Shown piece after piece: positions 1 through 5,697 of a stretch of 6,461 nucleotides of DNA. A model generated the notes under the pieces. It searched no databases and had not been told where the DNA came from. It was given only the letters and a program-made list of their open reading frames with translations. The position numbers and the translations under genes were made by a program. Each line of letters begins with the position of its first letter. Positions within the stretch are counted from its first letter, which is position 1. Origin of the DNA: Thiorhodovibrio sp. (GTDB taxonomy: Bacteria; Pseudomonadota; Gammaproteobacteria; Chromatiales; Chromatiaceae). The stretch lies in NCBI GenBank assembly GCA_007128075.1, contig SKYD01000105.1, positions 1 to 6,461 of the forward strand, read 5' to 3'.

Positions 1-897
1 CGGACAGTTTGTGGCAACAACGGGCGTGCCGCAGGCCAAGGCCTCGATCAATGCCACTGGCAGCCCTTCCCAACGCGAACTTAATACAAACAACGCCGCA
101 TGGCGCATCCAGCACCAAGGATTGGCAACAAAACCAGGACAATCCACACTGGAGGCGATGCCTAAGTCGGCGGCGAGTTGCCGTAACGCGGTGGCTTGTC
201 GTCCACGCCCAAGCAAAATCAGCCGACAAGGTTGGCAACGCGCCACAGCACGAATCAGGGTGGCAAAATCCTTGCGCTCGCTAAGCTCGCCAACACCCAA
301 CACCACCGGCGGCATTCCCGCTGCAAGCCAGGGATGCGGCGGCGGTTGTGCAATTTCGGTGTATAACTCTGGGGTGACAATCGGGCTTGGCACCACCTGG
401 ATGCGGGCGGGATTAAGTTGCGCAACTGTGACGAGATCGTTAGCAACTCCTTGGGATGGAACGACAATGGCATCAGCATGAGGATAAATATAGCGCATCG
501 ACAGCCGTTGCAGTGTGCGATCCAAGCGCCGTCGCGCTGCAAGATTCACCGACACTGTGGTGCCGATGCGCAGCGTCAGCCGCAGTTGAACACCAGATAG
601 CCTGCGCGCCACCACCGCGAGACGATTCACCCGATCTTTGTCACTGAGCAACGCAGCGGGGCGTTCGCGGCGCAGATAGCGCACCAAGCCTGGCAAGGCG
701 GTAGCGACATGCCGTGCTCCAAGATCAATCAGCCGCAGCTTGGGGATGGTGGCAGGATCAATGACAGGGCCGTGTTCGCGAATCTGAAGCACATCGACCG
801 CAATGCCCCAGGCAGCAAATTGCTGCGCCAGATGGCGCAGAATTCGATCCACGCCACTATGCCCCGAGGTGGCAGCAAATAGTGCGATGCGTTGCAT
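1..897 (-). CDS. GT4-family glycosyltransferase, C-terminus cut by window edge
   Basis: The minus-strand reading frame opens at the ATG at 897-895 and stays open to position 1, giving 299 codons without a stop. It reads as a GT-B fold retaining glycosyltransferase of family GT4. The N-terminal half begins MQRIALFAATSGHSGVDRIL, with a glycine-containing loop at residues 10-16. The C-terminal donor-binding half shows GVGELSERKDF (R208/K209, the usual sugar-nucleotide phosphate-binding pair) and the EX7E motif at E277 and E285 in SRWEGLPVALIEALACGTPV. I see no signal peptide or membrane segment, so it is probably cytosolic or peripheral. Family members are usually about 350-400 residues, so only the last part is missing. 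It lies 18 nt downstream of the L,D-transpeptidase gene and is probably co-transcribed with it. The sugar donor and acceptor cannot be read from the sequence; a role in a surface polysaccharide or glycolipid is inference. Family assignment is firm, specific function unknown. Confidence 0.93.
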   Translation of the reverse strand, partial: MQRIALFAATSGHSGVDRILRHLAQQFAAWGIAVDVLQIREHGPVIDPATIPKLRLIDLGARHVATALPGLVRYLRRERPAALLSDKDRVNRLAVVARRLSGVQLRLTLRIGTTVSVNLAARRRLDRTLQRLSMRYIYPHADAIVVPSQGVANDLVTVAQLNPARIQVVPSPIVTPELYTEIAQPPPHPWLAAGMPPVVLGVGELSERKDFATLIRAVARCQPCRLILLGRGRQATALRQLAADLGIASSVDCPGFVANPWCWMRHAALFVLSSRWEGLPVALIEALACGTPVVATNCP

Positions 898-898
898 A

Positions 899-921
899 GA
901 TTAAACAAAAAGAGTTTAATC
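899..921 (-). repeat. perfect inverted repeat (hairpin) at the transpeptidase/glycosyltransferase junction
   Basis: GATTAAAC at 899-906 and GTTTAATC at 914-921 are exact reverse complements separated by 7 nt. In the minus-strand transcript the first arm contains the UAA stop of the upstream L,D-transpeptidase, the loop is U-rich, and the second arm ends one base before the AUG of the glycosyltransferase. No Shine-Dalgarno-like sequence is visible between stop and start. The stem is A/U-rich and so weak. The T-run is in the loop rather than after the stem, so it does not look like an intrinsic terminator. Modulation of coupled translation is an inference. Confidence 0.6.
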
Positions 922-1797
922 AACAACTTCATCTTCGCTGAACATGCCCCCTTCATAGGCGGCTGCATCGAGCGAGTCGGCTGTGCTGTCAGGTGCCGCC
1001 GCCTCAGCAAGCTGTGCCGCTTGGCGTTGCCGAATCCGTTCATCGCGCTGTTGACGCAAGCGTTCAGCATAATTGCCATAATCAGGACCATTGCCCACGA
1101 CCGTCACCTGGGTGCGCATCGGGGTATGCTGATACACAGTTTCTGCCATTTTGTTGGGCAGCCGAATGCAGCCATGCGAGGCCGGTGAGCCAGGCCGTGG
1201 GATTGGGCCGGCATGAATCCCGATGCCATCATGGGTCATGCGCATCCAATGCGGCATCGGCGAGCCAGCAAAGCGGCCACCAGCGGGGATTGGATCGCGG
1301 CCTTGGCGAGCACTGCTGTTGACCAGCCGCCCGGCGCGGTTATAAATTCGACCATAAAGATTGGAGTATTTATCAACCACTTTTTCAATCACCTCAAACT
1401 CGCCAGTGGGCGTTGGGTGATTTGCTAACCCCGTGGCGACGGTGCTCCAGCCAATGACCTCGTTGCCATCGTAAAAAACCGCCCGTTGCTCATTGGTATC
1501 GACCACAATACGGGTGATTTTGCGCCCGTCACCATGCCATTCATAGAGCTTTCGCGGTGCTGCCGCCTCTTGCGGTGGCGGAGCCTGCTGCGACGGCGGC
1601 CAAGGCAAGGGAGCCTCCAGCGTCGGGTCATCAAATGCCGGATCGGCAATCTGCCAAGCGAGGACATTGTCCTGCCCAGGCTCGGCATAGACCTTATCCA
1701 TCGGCAGAGTTTCATAACATCCGCTCAACAGCGCACAGAGCATCAGTGCCCCAATCCAGCCGCCGCGCATCGAAAAAATTGCTTGTTTGTTGTTCAT
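916..1797 (-). CDS. L,D-transpeptidase (YkuD domain) lipoprotein
   Basis: The 293-residue product starts at the ATG at 1797-1795. Residues 1-27 form a lipoprotein signal: a basic N-end, a hydrophobic stretch and the lipobox LLSGC with C27 as lipidated residue. Position +2 is Tyr, not Asp, which predicts outer-membrane sorting. A Pro/Ala-rich linker (about 60-82) precedes the YkuD catalytic domain (about 93-236). That domain carries TPTG at 129-132, H195 in the IHAG motif, and SHGCIR with H208, catalytic C210 and R212. YkuD enzymes form 3-3 cross-links in peptidoglycan or attach lipoproteins to it through an acyl-enzyme on the cysteine; which applies here cannot be told. A C-terminal tail (about 240-293) is Arg/Gln-rich, then acidic, and lies outside the domain. 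The gene diverges from hslV and precedes a GT4 glycosyltransferase. Another in-frame Met at position 10 is possible, but the longer start gives a normal signal peptide. Confidence 0.95.
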   Translation of the reverse strand: MNNKQAIFSMRGGWIGALMLCALLSGCYETLPMDKVYAEPGQDNVLAWQIADPAFDDPTLEAPLPWPPSQQAPPPQEAAAPRKLYEWHGDGRKITRIVVDTNEQRAVFYDGNEVIGWSTVATGLANHPTPTGEFEVIEKVVDKYSNLYGRIYNRAGRLVNSSARQGRDPIPAGGRFAGSPMPHWMRMTHDGIGIHAGPIPRPGSPASHGCIRLPNKMAETVYQHTPMRTQVTVVGNGPDYGNYAERLRQQRDERIRQRQAAQLAEAAAPDSTADSLDAAAYEGGMFSEDEVVD

Positions 1798-1848
1798 ATA
1801 CCACGATTACCTACAATCTAAAGCCGTACCGAACAGCGGCACAACGAT

Positions 1849-1876
1849 ATAATAACTTAACCCATTGCTTTGACAA
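1849..1876 (-). promoter_or_regulatory. sigma70-like promoter for the L,D-transpeptidase gene
   Basis: Reading the minus strand, TTGTCA (1876-1871, 5/6 to the -35 consensus) is followed after 16 nt by TATTAT (1854-1849, 5/6 to the -10 consensus). Transcription would start near 1842, giving a leader of about 45 nt before the ATG at 1797. The -35 lies in TTTGACAAA, so the same bases offer TTGACA on the plus strand towards hslV, but no good plus-strand -10 is found at proper spacing. Prediction by eye only. Confidence 0.5.
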
Positions 1877-1936
1877 AAATCAAAAAAATCATAACTGTTG
1901 CACATAAGATACAGTGCGCAAGCCGCGGTGATTGCG

Positions 1937-1942
1937 TAGAAT
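1937..1942 (+). promoter_or_regulatory. possible -10 element for hslV
   Basis: TAGAAT matches the sigma70 -10 consensus at 5 of 6 positions and would start transcription near 1949, about 29 nt before the hslV ATG. No convincing -35 lies 16-18 nt upstream (GTGCGC-like sequence there). HslVU operons are heat-shock genes under sigma32 in E. coli. The only C-rich stretch, CCCAATCAT at 1946-1954, is a poor match to the sigma32 -10 and lacks a suitably spaced CTTGAA-like box. The true promoter remains uncertain. Confidence 0.2.
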
Positions 1943-1945
1943 AAG

Positions 1946-1963
1946 CCCAATCATTATTTTGGG
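1946..1963 (+). promoter_or_regulatory. small hairpin in the hslV leader
   Basis: CCCAA at 1946-1950 pairs perfectly with TTGGG at 1959-1963 around an 8-nt A/T-rich loop, ending 14 nt before the hslV ATG. A stem-loop in the 5' leader of E. coli hslVU has been reported to affect transcript stability, so a similar role is conceivable. A five-pair stem is weak evidence on its own. The ribosome site just after it (GCGAG near 1966-1970) is modest. Confidence 0.3.
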
Positions 1964-1977
1964 ATGCGAGCGTTATT

Positions 1978-2526
1978 ATGGAACAATTTCACGGCACCAC
2001 AATTCTTTCGGTCCGTCGCCAGGGCCGTGTGGTCATTGGTGGCGATGGCCAGGTCTCACTTGGCCAGACCATTATGAAAAGCAATGCGCGCAAGGTGCGC
2101 CGGCTGTATAAAGAGCGCGTGCTGGCCGGCTTTGCTGGGGCCACCGCCGATGCCTTCACCCTCTTTGAACGCTTTGAGGCCAAACTGGAAAAACATCAAG
2201 GCCATCTGCTGCGCTCGGCGGTCGAGCTGGCCAAAGATTGGCGCACTGATCGGATGCTACGCCGCTTGGAGGCGATGCTATGTATTGCCGACCACCAATC
2301 TTCGCTAATTTTATCGGGCACGGGCGATGTGGTGGAGCCAGAGCACGATTTGATGGCGATTGGCTCAGGCGGTGCATTCGCACAGTGTGCAGCATTGGCA
2401 TTATTAGAAAATACTGAGCTTGATGCCCGCACCATTGTCGAACGCGCCCTGGGAATCGCTGCCAATGTGTGTGTCTACACCAACCACCAGCTTACCATTG
2501 AAGAATTGGCCGCTGCGACCGAATAA
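1978..2526 (+). CDS. hslV: HslV (ClpQ), peptidase subunit of the HslUV protease
   Basis: The 182-residue protein matches HslV along its whole length. HslV is the cytosolic, proteasome-beta-like threonine peptidase that forms a double hexameric ring capped by HslU. The N-terminus is MEQFHG followed by TTILSVRR, so T7 is the catalytic N-terminal threonine exposed after removal of a six-residue leader; E. coli HslV needs only Met removal. D23 in the GGDGQ segment and K39 in KVRR correspond to the active-site Asp and Lys, and S130 lies in the IGSGG motif. Other family-typical blocks are AGFAGATADAFTLFE (about 50-64), ELAKDWRTDRMLRRLEA (about 83-99) and the C-terminal TNHQLTIEEL. The gene is followed after 23 bp by hslU, as is usual. 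The ATG at 1978 is chosen because it places the leader as in other proteobacterial HslV proteins. Confidence 0.98.
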   Translation: MEQFHGTTILSVRRQGRVVIGGDGQVSLGQTIMKSNARKVRRLYKERVLAGFAGATADAFTLFERFEAKLEKHQGHLLRSAVELAKDWRTDRMLRRLEAMLCIADHQSSLILSGTGDVVEPEHDLMAIGSGGAFAQCAALALLENTELDARTIVERALGIAANVCVYTNHQLTIEELAAATE

Positions 2527-2549
2527 ACCACCGCTCAACGAGAATTGTC

Positions 2550-3884
2550 ATGTCTGCAATCACCCCGCAACGCATCGTTGCCGAACTCGATAAACACATC
2601 ATCGGCCAACAACAGGCCAAACGCGCCGTCGCCATTGCCTTGCGCAATCGTTGGCGGCGGATGCAGATTGCCGAGCCGATGCGCTCGGAAATCACCCCGA
2701 AAAATATCCTGATGATTGGGCCAACGGGTGTTGGCAAAACCGAGATCGCGCGCCGCTTGGCAAAACTTGCCAACGCGCCCTTTATCAAAGTCGAAGCGAC
2801 CAAATTCACCGAAGTCGGCTATGTTGGACGCGATGTTGAATCCATCGTGCGCGATCTGACAGATATTGCCATCAAAATGGAACGCGAACAGGAAATGGAG
2901 CGCAACATCGAACAGGCAGAAGCCGCCGCCGAGGAGCGGATTCTCGATGCCTTGCTGCCGCCGCCTTCGAACTTTGAGGACGATAGCCGAGGTTCCTATA
3001 TCTCCTCAGCAACCCGTGATAAGTTTCGTCACAAATTACTCGCTGGCGAGCTTGATGACCGCGAGATTGAGATTCAGGTCAGCGCGTCCCCCGTTGGGGT
3101 GGAGATTGTCGCCCCGCCGGGGATGGAAGAAATGACCAATCAATTGCAAGGGCTGTTTCAGAATCTCGGCTCCAATCGCACCAAACGACGCAAACTCAAA
3201 ATCGCTGAGGCGCGCAAGGTGTTGCGCGATGAGGAGGCTGCCAAGCGCGTCAACGAAGAAGAGATTAAATTACGCGCTCTGAACAATGTCGAGCAACATG
3301 GCATCGTCTTTTTAGATGAGATCGACAAGGTGACCAAACGCTCTGAGCACACTGGTGGAGCGGATGTGTCCCGTGAAGGCGTGCAGCGCGATCTGCTCCC
3401 ACTGGTCGAAGGCTGCACCGTATCCACTAAGCACGGCATGGTGCGCACTGATCATGTTTTGTTTATTGCTTCGGGCGCGTTCCATCTGGCAAAACCCTCG
3501 GATTTAATTCCTGAATTGCAAGGGCGGCTGCCGATTCGGGTTGAATTACAGGCGTTAACCACCACTGATTTTGTACGCATTCTCACCGAGCCGAACGAAT
3601 CGCTAACCGATCAATACTGCGCTTTACTCAACACCGAAGGTGTCACCCTGAGCTTTCAGGACGAGGGCATCCGCCGCATTGCCGAGATTGCTTGGCAAGT
3701 CAACGAACGCACTGAGAATATCGGAGCACGGCGGCTGCACACGGTGATGGAGCGGTTGCTTGAGGACATTTCGTTCAATGCCTCAGAGCTTGATCGGGTG
3801 ACCATTGAGATCAATGCAGCCTATGTTGACAAAAATCTCGGCGAACTTGCCGCTGACGAAGATTTGTCGCAGTACATTTTATAA
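2550..3884 (+). CDS. hslU: HslU (ClpY), ATPase subunit of the HslUV protease
   Basis: At 444 residues this is full length for HslU (443 in E. coli) and reads closely like it throughout. HslU is a hexameric AAA+ unfoldase that threads substrates into HslV. The N-terminal ATPase part carries Walker A GPTGVGKT at 57-64 and the substrate-gripping pore loop GYVG at 90-93. The family's inserted I-domain, more variable and rich in charged residues, occupies roughly 110-240. Walker B FLDEID follows with D256/E257, then the VSREGVQRDLLPLVEG block and the sensor-2 arginine region GARRLHTV (R394/R395). The C-terminus EDLSQYIL matches the tail that inserts into HslV and activates it. A GAGA ribosome site at 2540-2543 lies six bases before the ATG. 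All key residues seen are intact. Expected to be co-transcribed with hslV and heat-induced. Confidence 0.99.
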   Translation: MSAITPQRIVAELDKHIIGQQQAKRAVAIALRNRWRRMQIAEPMRSEITPKNILMIGPTGVGKTEIARRLAKLANAPFIKVEATKFTEVGYVGRDVESIVRDLTDIAIKMEREQEMERNIEQAEAAAEERILDALLPPPSNFEDDSRGSYISSATRDKFRHKLLAGELDDREIEIQVSASPVGVEIVAPPGMEEMTNQLQGLFQNLGSNRTKRRKLKIAEARKVLRDEEAAKRVNEEEIKLRALNNVEQHGIVFLDEIDKVTKRSEHTGGADVSREGVQRDLLPLVEGCTVSTKHGMVRTDHVLFIASGAFHLAKPSDLIPELQGRLPIRVELQALTTTDFVRILTEPNESLTDQYCALLNTEGVTLSFQDEGIRRIAEIAWQVNERTENIGARRLHTVMERLLEDISFNASELDRVTIEINAAYVDKNLGELAADEDLSQYIL

Positions 3885-3889
3885 TCCAC

Positions 3890-3893
3890 GGAG
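3890..3893 (+). promoter_or_regulatory. ribosome binding site of the DUF971 gene
   Basis: GGAG lies between the hslU stop (3882-3884) and the next gene. It sits 6 nt before a TTG (3900-3902) and 9 nt before an ATG (3903-3905), both in frame. The ATG is preferred because it is the standard codon and gives the N-terminus MPTPTEL, which looks like the family start. Confidence 0.6.
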
Positions 3894-3902
3894 CAACCTT
3901 TG

Positions 3903-4265
3903 ATGCCAACGCCCACCGAACTGAATCTACATCGCGCCTCGCGGGTGCTTGAAATCACCTTTGACGACGGCGCACACTTTACTTTTCCGATTGAGCTATT
4001 GCGAGTGTACTCGCCCTCAGCAGAAGTGATGGGGCATGGACCAGGACAACGCATCTTGCAGACCGGCAAAGAAGAGGTCAACATCGATCAGATCGAGCCA
4101 GTGGGCAACTACGCAGTGTGTCTGCATTTTGATGACGAGCACAACACTGGCATCTTTAGCTGGGAGTATTTATACGACCTAGGTCGCAATCAACAAGACC
4201 TGTGGACAACCTACCTAAACGAGCTGAAAAACGCTGGCTATAAACGCAAAGTGCTGGCATCTTGA
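3903..4265 (+). CDS. DUF971 / GBBH-like N-terminal domain protein
   Basis: This 120-residue cytosolic protein (ATG at 3903) consists almost wholly of a DUF971 domain, which resembles the N-terminal domain of gamma-butyrobetaine hydroxylase. The recognisable parts are LEITFDDGAHFTFPIELLRVYSPSAEV-type sequence at about 15-41, GHGPGQ around 43-48, NIDQIEPVGNYAVCLHFDD in the middle, and GIFSWEYLYDLG near the C-terminus. No catalytic motif is evident, and the zinc-ligand cysteines of the eukaryotic hydroxylase domain are not apparent: I see only one Cys. The family's molecular role is unknown. The gene starts 18 bp after hslU, and DUF971 genes are common next to hslVU in beta- and gammaproteobacteria, so a role linked to protein quality control can be guessed but not shown. 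An in-frame TTG one codon upstream (3900) is an alternative start. Confidence 0.93.
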   Translation: MPTPTELNLHRASRVLEITFDDGAHFTFPIELLRVYSPSAEVMGHGPGQRILQTGKEEVNIDQIEPVGNYAVCLHFDDEHNTGIFSWEYLYDLGRNQQDLWTTYLNELKNAGYKRKVLAS

Positions 4266-4291
4266 GGGGCTTAGATCGATCTACGCGCTCA
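4266..4291. repeat. convergent gap with perfect 12-bp palindrome, possible bidirectional terminator
   Basis: TAGATCGATCTA at 4272-4283 is a perfect palindrome centred in the 23-bp gap between two converging genes. Partial pairing continues outwards (GC at 4269-4270 with GC at 4285-4286; GAG at 4264-4266 with CTC at 4288-4290) through a few mismatches, reaching both stop codons. No T-run follows on either strand, so it is not a canonical intrinsic terminator. Termination here, if any, may be Rho-dependent or run into the opposite gene. Confidence 0.35.
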
Positions 4292-5086
4292 AATTCGTGG
4301 ACTGCGCAACCGATCCAGCCGCAAGCGTTCGCGGTCATCAAATAAACGGCGCGAGCCAATCCACACCGCGGCAATGCTGCCAAAGCCAGTTCCGGCACTG
4401 ATCAGTAACAAAATCATGATTTGATATTTTGCAGCTTCCAGCGGTGGGCCACCAGCGAGAATCTGCCCGGTCATCATTCCGGGCAGACTGACAATGCCGG
4501 CGGTGCTCATCGCGTTGATAATTGGAATCAGCCCAGCACGCAGCGATTCACGGCGCAAGCCAGCAATCGCCTGATCCCAGTGCGCACCGAGTAATAACTG
4601 TGCCTCAATCTGGGCGCGGGAGGCAACCGCTTGGCGGGTGAGCTGATCGAGCGCGATTGCGATCCCGTTCATGGTGTTGCCCAGCAGCATCCCCAGTAGC
4701 GGAATCAGATATTGCGGCTGATACCACGGCTCGACCCGAATGATCAGCGTCAACGCCAACACCGTGATGCTAAACGAAGAGATAAACATCGACAACGCCC
4801 CGATGCCATAGCCCCAGAATCCGCGATAGGGGCGCTGTTGCCGCGCCATCACCTCCCAGCCCGCCACCGCAAGCATAATCAACGCCAATAACAAAATCAG
4901 CCACAGTGCTTGGGTCGCAAACAGAGTTTTGAGCACCAGCCCGAGCAGCATCAGTTGCAACACACTGCGCCCAGCGGCGATCAACAGCCGCCGTTCCAGT
5001 CCTAAATGCAATTGCAGCGACAGCAACGCCACCAACAGCACCAACACCGCAGCCAGACTTAAATCTCCAGCAGACAGGGTGATCAT
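4289..5086 (-). CDS. fetB: FetB/YbbM-type ABC transporter permease
   Basis: The 265-residue product starts at the ATG at 5086-5084, which overlaps the fetA stop by 4 nt (ATGA). A longer TTG start at 5128 would give 14 extra residues but would lie inside fetA, and is less likely. It is a hydrophobic inner-membrane protein with about six or seven membrane segments: roughly 9-28, 34-55, 58-77, 91-116, 125-146 and 219-243, plus a weaker one near 185-200. The YbbM/TIGR00245 family signature is clear: IPLLGMLLGNTMNGIAIALD at about 128-147, the cytoplasmic stretch with EAQLLLGAHWDQA, and SLPGMMTGQILAGGPP at 200-215 followed by AAKYQIMI. In E. coli FetAB is associated with iron export and peroxide resistance. 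That role here is by homology and context, and the substrate is not proven. The gene ends the thiG-trmB-fetA-fetB operon. Confidence 0.92.
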   Translation of the reverse strand: MITLSAGDLSLAAVLVLLVALLSLQLHLGLERRLLIAAGRSVLQLMLLGLVLKTLFATQALWLILLLALIMLAVAGWEVMARQQRPYRGFWGYGIGALSMFISSFSITVLALTLIIRVEPWYQPQYLIPLLGMLLGNTMNGIAIALDQLTRQAVASRAQIEAQLLLGAHWDQAIAGLRRESLRAGLIPIINAMSTAGIVSLPGMMTGQILAGGPPLEAAKYQIMILLLISAGTGFGSIAAVWIGSRRLFDDRERLRLDRLRSPRI

Positions 5087-5697
5087 CGGTGTATAAATTC
5101 GGGAATCAACTGACCTTGGCTGATGCAAAACGACTGGTCGCCTAAGCGGTGGCGCTGCTTGGCATCGTGGCTTACCCAGAGCACGGCGGTTTGATGGCGT
5201 TGCCGATAGTCGGCAATCAGTGCCTCAACTTGGCTGCCATTGGCAGCGTCCAGATGCGCCGTTGGCTCGTCGAGTAACAACGCCTCGGGCTGTAATGCCA
5301 ATGCTCTTAACAATGCCAGCCGCTGGCGCTCGCCCGTAGACAAGCGGGCAACAGCCCACTGCAAAACGGTGAGTGACCATCCCAACCGCTCAAACCAGGG
5401 TGTCAACTCGTGGCAGTTTTGAGGAAAATGATCACCCACGGTCTCAGCCCACCAGCTTGATTCTGCGGGTAACAAAGCGACCCGCCGCCGCCAACTGGAT
5501 GCGGGCATCCGTGAACGCGGCTCAGTGCCAAGGTACACCTCACCGCTATGGGGATCGAGATCAGCAAGCGCACGCAGTAACAGACTTTTGCCCGCGCCCG
5601 ACGCACCCGACAGCATGACCAGGCTACCAGCCGCAATCTCTAATTCAATCGGGGCAAGCTGCAGCACCCGCACTCCCTGTAAGCGTAGACTTGCCAT
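5083..5697 (-). CDS. fetA: FetA/YbbL-like ABC transporter ATPase
   Basis: This 204-residue cytosolic nucleotide-binding subunit partners with the permease encoded immediately downstream. The start is taken at the ATG at 5697-5695, which shares one base with the trmB stop (TGATG); an in-frame TTG two codons earlier is less likely. Motifs in order are Walker A GASGAGKS at 31-38, a Q-loop region LLPAESSWWAETV at 75-87, signature LSTGERQR at 119-126, Walker B LLLDEP at 140-145 with catalytic E144, D-loop AHLD at 147-150, and the H-loop histidine H177 in WVSHD. The usual Q-loop glutamine is absent: aligned by eye with E. coli FetA (CAQTPTLFGDTV) that position is Ala78. The signature has Thr where LSGGE is usual. 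The protein is short but complete. Its role in exporting iron is inferred from the FetAB family; the tight coupling to fetB supports the pairing. Confidence 0.9.
   Translation of the reverse strand: MASLRLQGVRVLQLAPIELEIAAGSLVMLSGASGAGKSLLLRALADLDPHSGEVYLGTEPRSRMPASSWRRRVALLPAESSWWAETVGDHFPQNCHELTPWFERLGWSLTVLQWAVARLSTGERQRLALLRALALQPEALLLDEPTAHLDAANGSQVEALIADYRQRHQTAVLWVSHDAKQRHRLGDQSFCISQGQLIPEFIHR

Noticed and set aside
11..481. 156-codon plus-strand open frame
   Set aside because: It lies antisense to the glycosyltransferase, whose frame has clear GT4 motifs; the plus-strand translation resembles no protein family and has no ribosome site.
729..1091. 120-codon minus-strand frame across the transpeptidase/glycosyltransferase junction
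   Set aside because: It is out of frame with two well-supported genes on the same strand and its translation is low in recognisable content.
1848..1853. Perfect TATAAT on the plus strand as an hslV promoter
   Set aside because: No -35-like sequence lies 16-18 nt upstream, and the same bases are better explained as the -10 of the minus-strand promoter (TATTAT at 1854-1849).
1486..1907. Plus-strand frames covering the 5' part of the transpeptidase gene and the intergenic region
   Set aside because: They are antisense shadows rich in Arg/Pro/Ser with no family resemblance.
1898..1921. Imperfect hairpin TTGCAC...GTGCGCAA
   Set aside because: It needs a two-base bulge, has a 10-nt loop and no T-run, so it is too weak to call as a site.
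4156..4398. 80-codon minus-strand frame spanning the convergent gap
   Set aside because: It overlaps the ends of two supported genes in non-coding frames and has no recognisable motif.
5087..5128. Longer fetB start at a TTG (5128-5126)
   Set aside because: It would lie 42 nt inside fetA with no ribosome site; the ATG that overlaps the fetA stop as ATGA is a standard coupled start and fits the family N-terminus.
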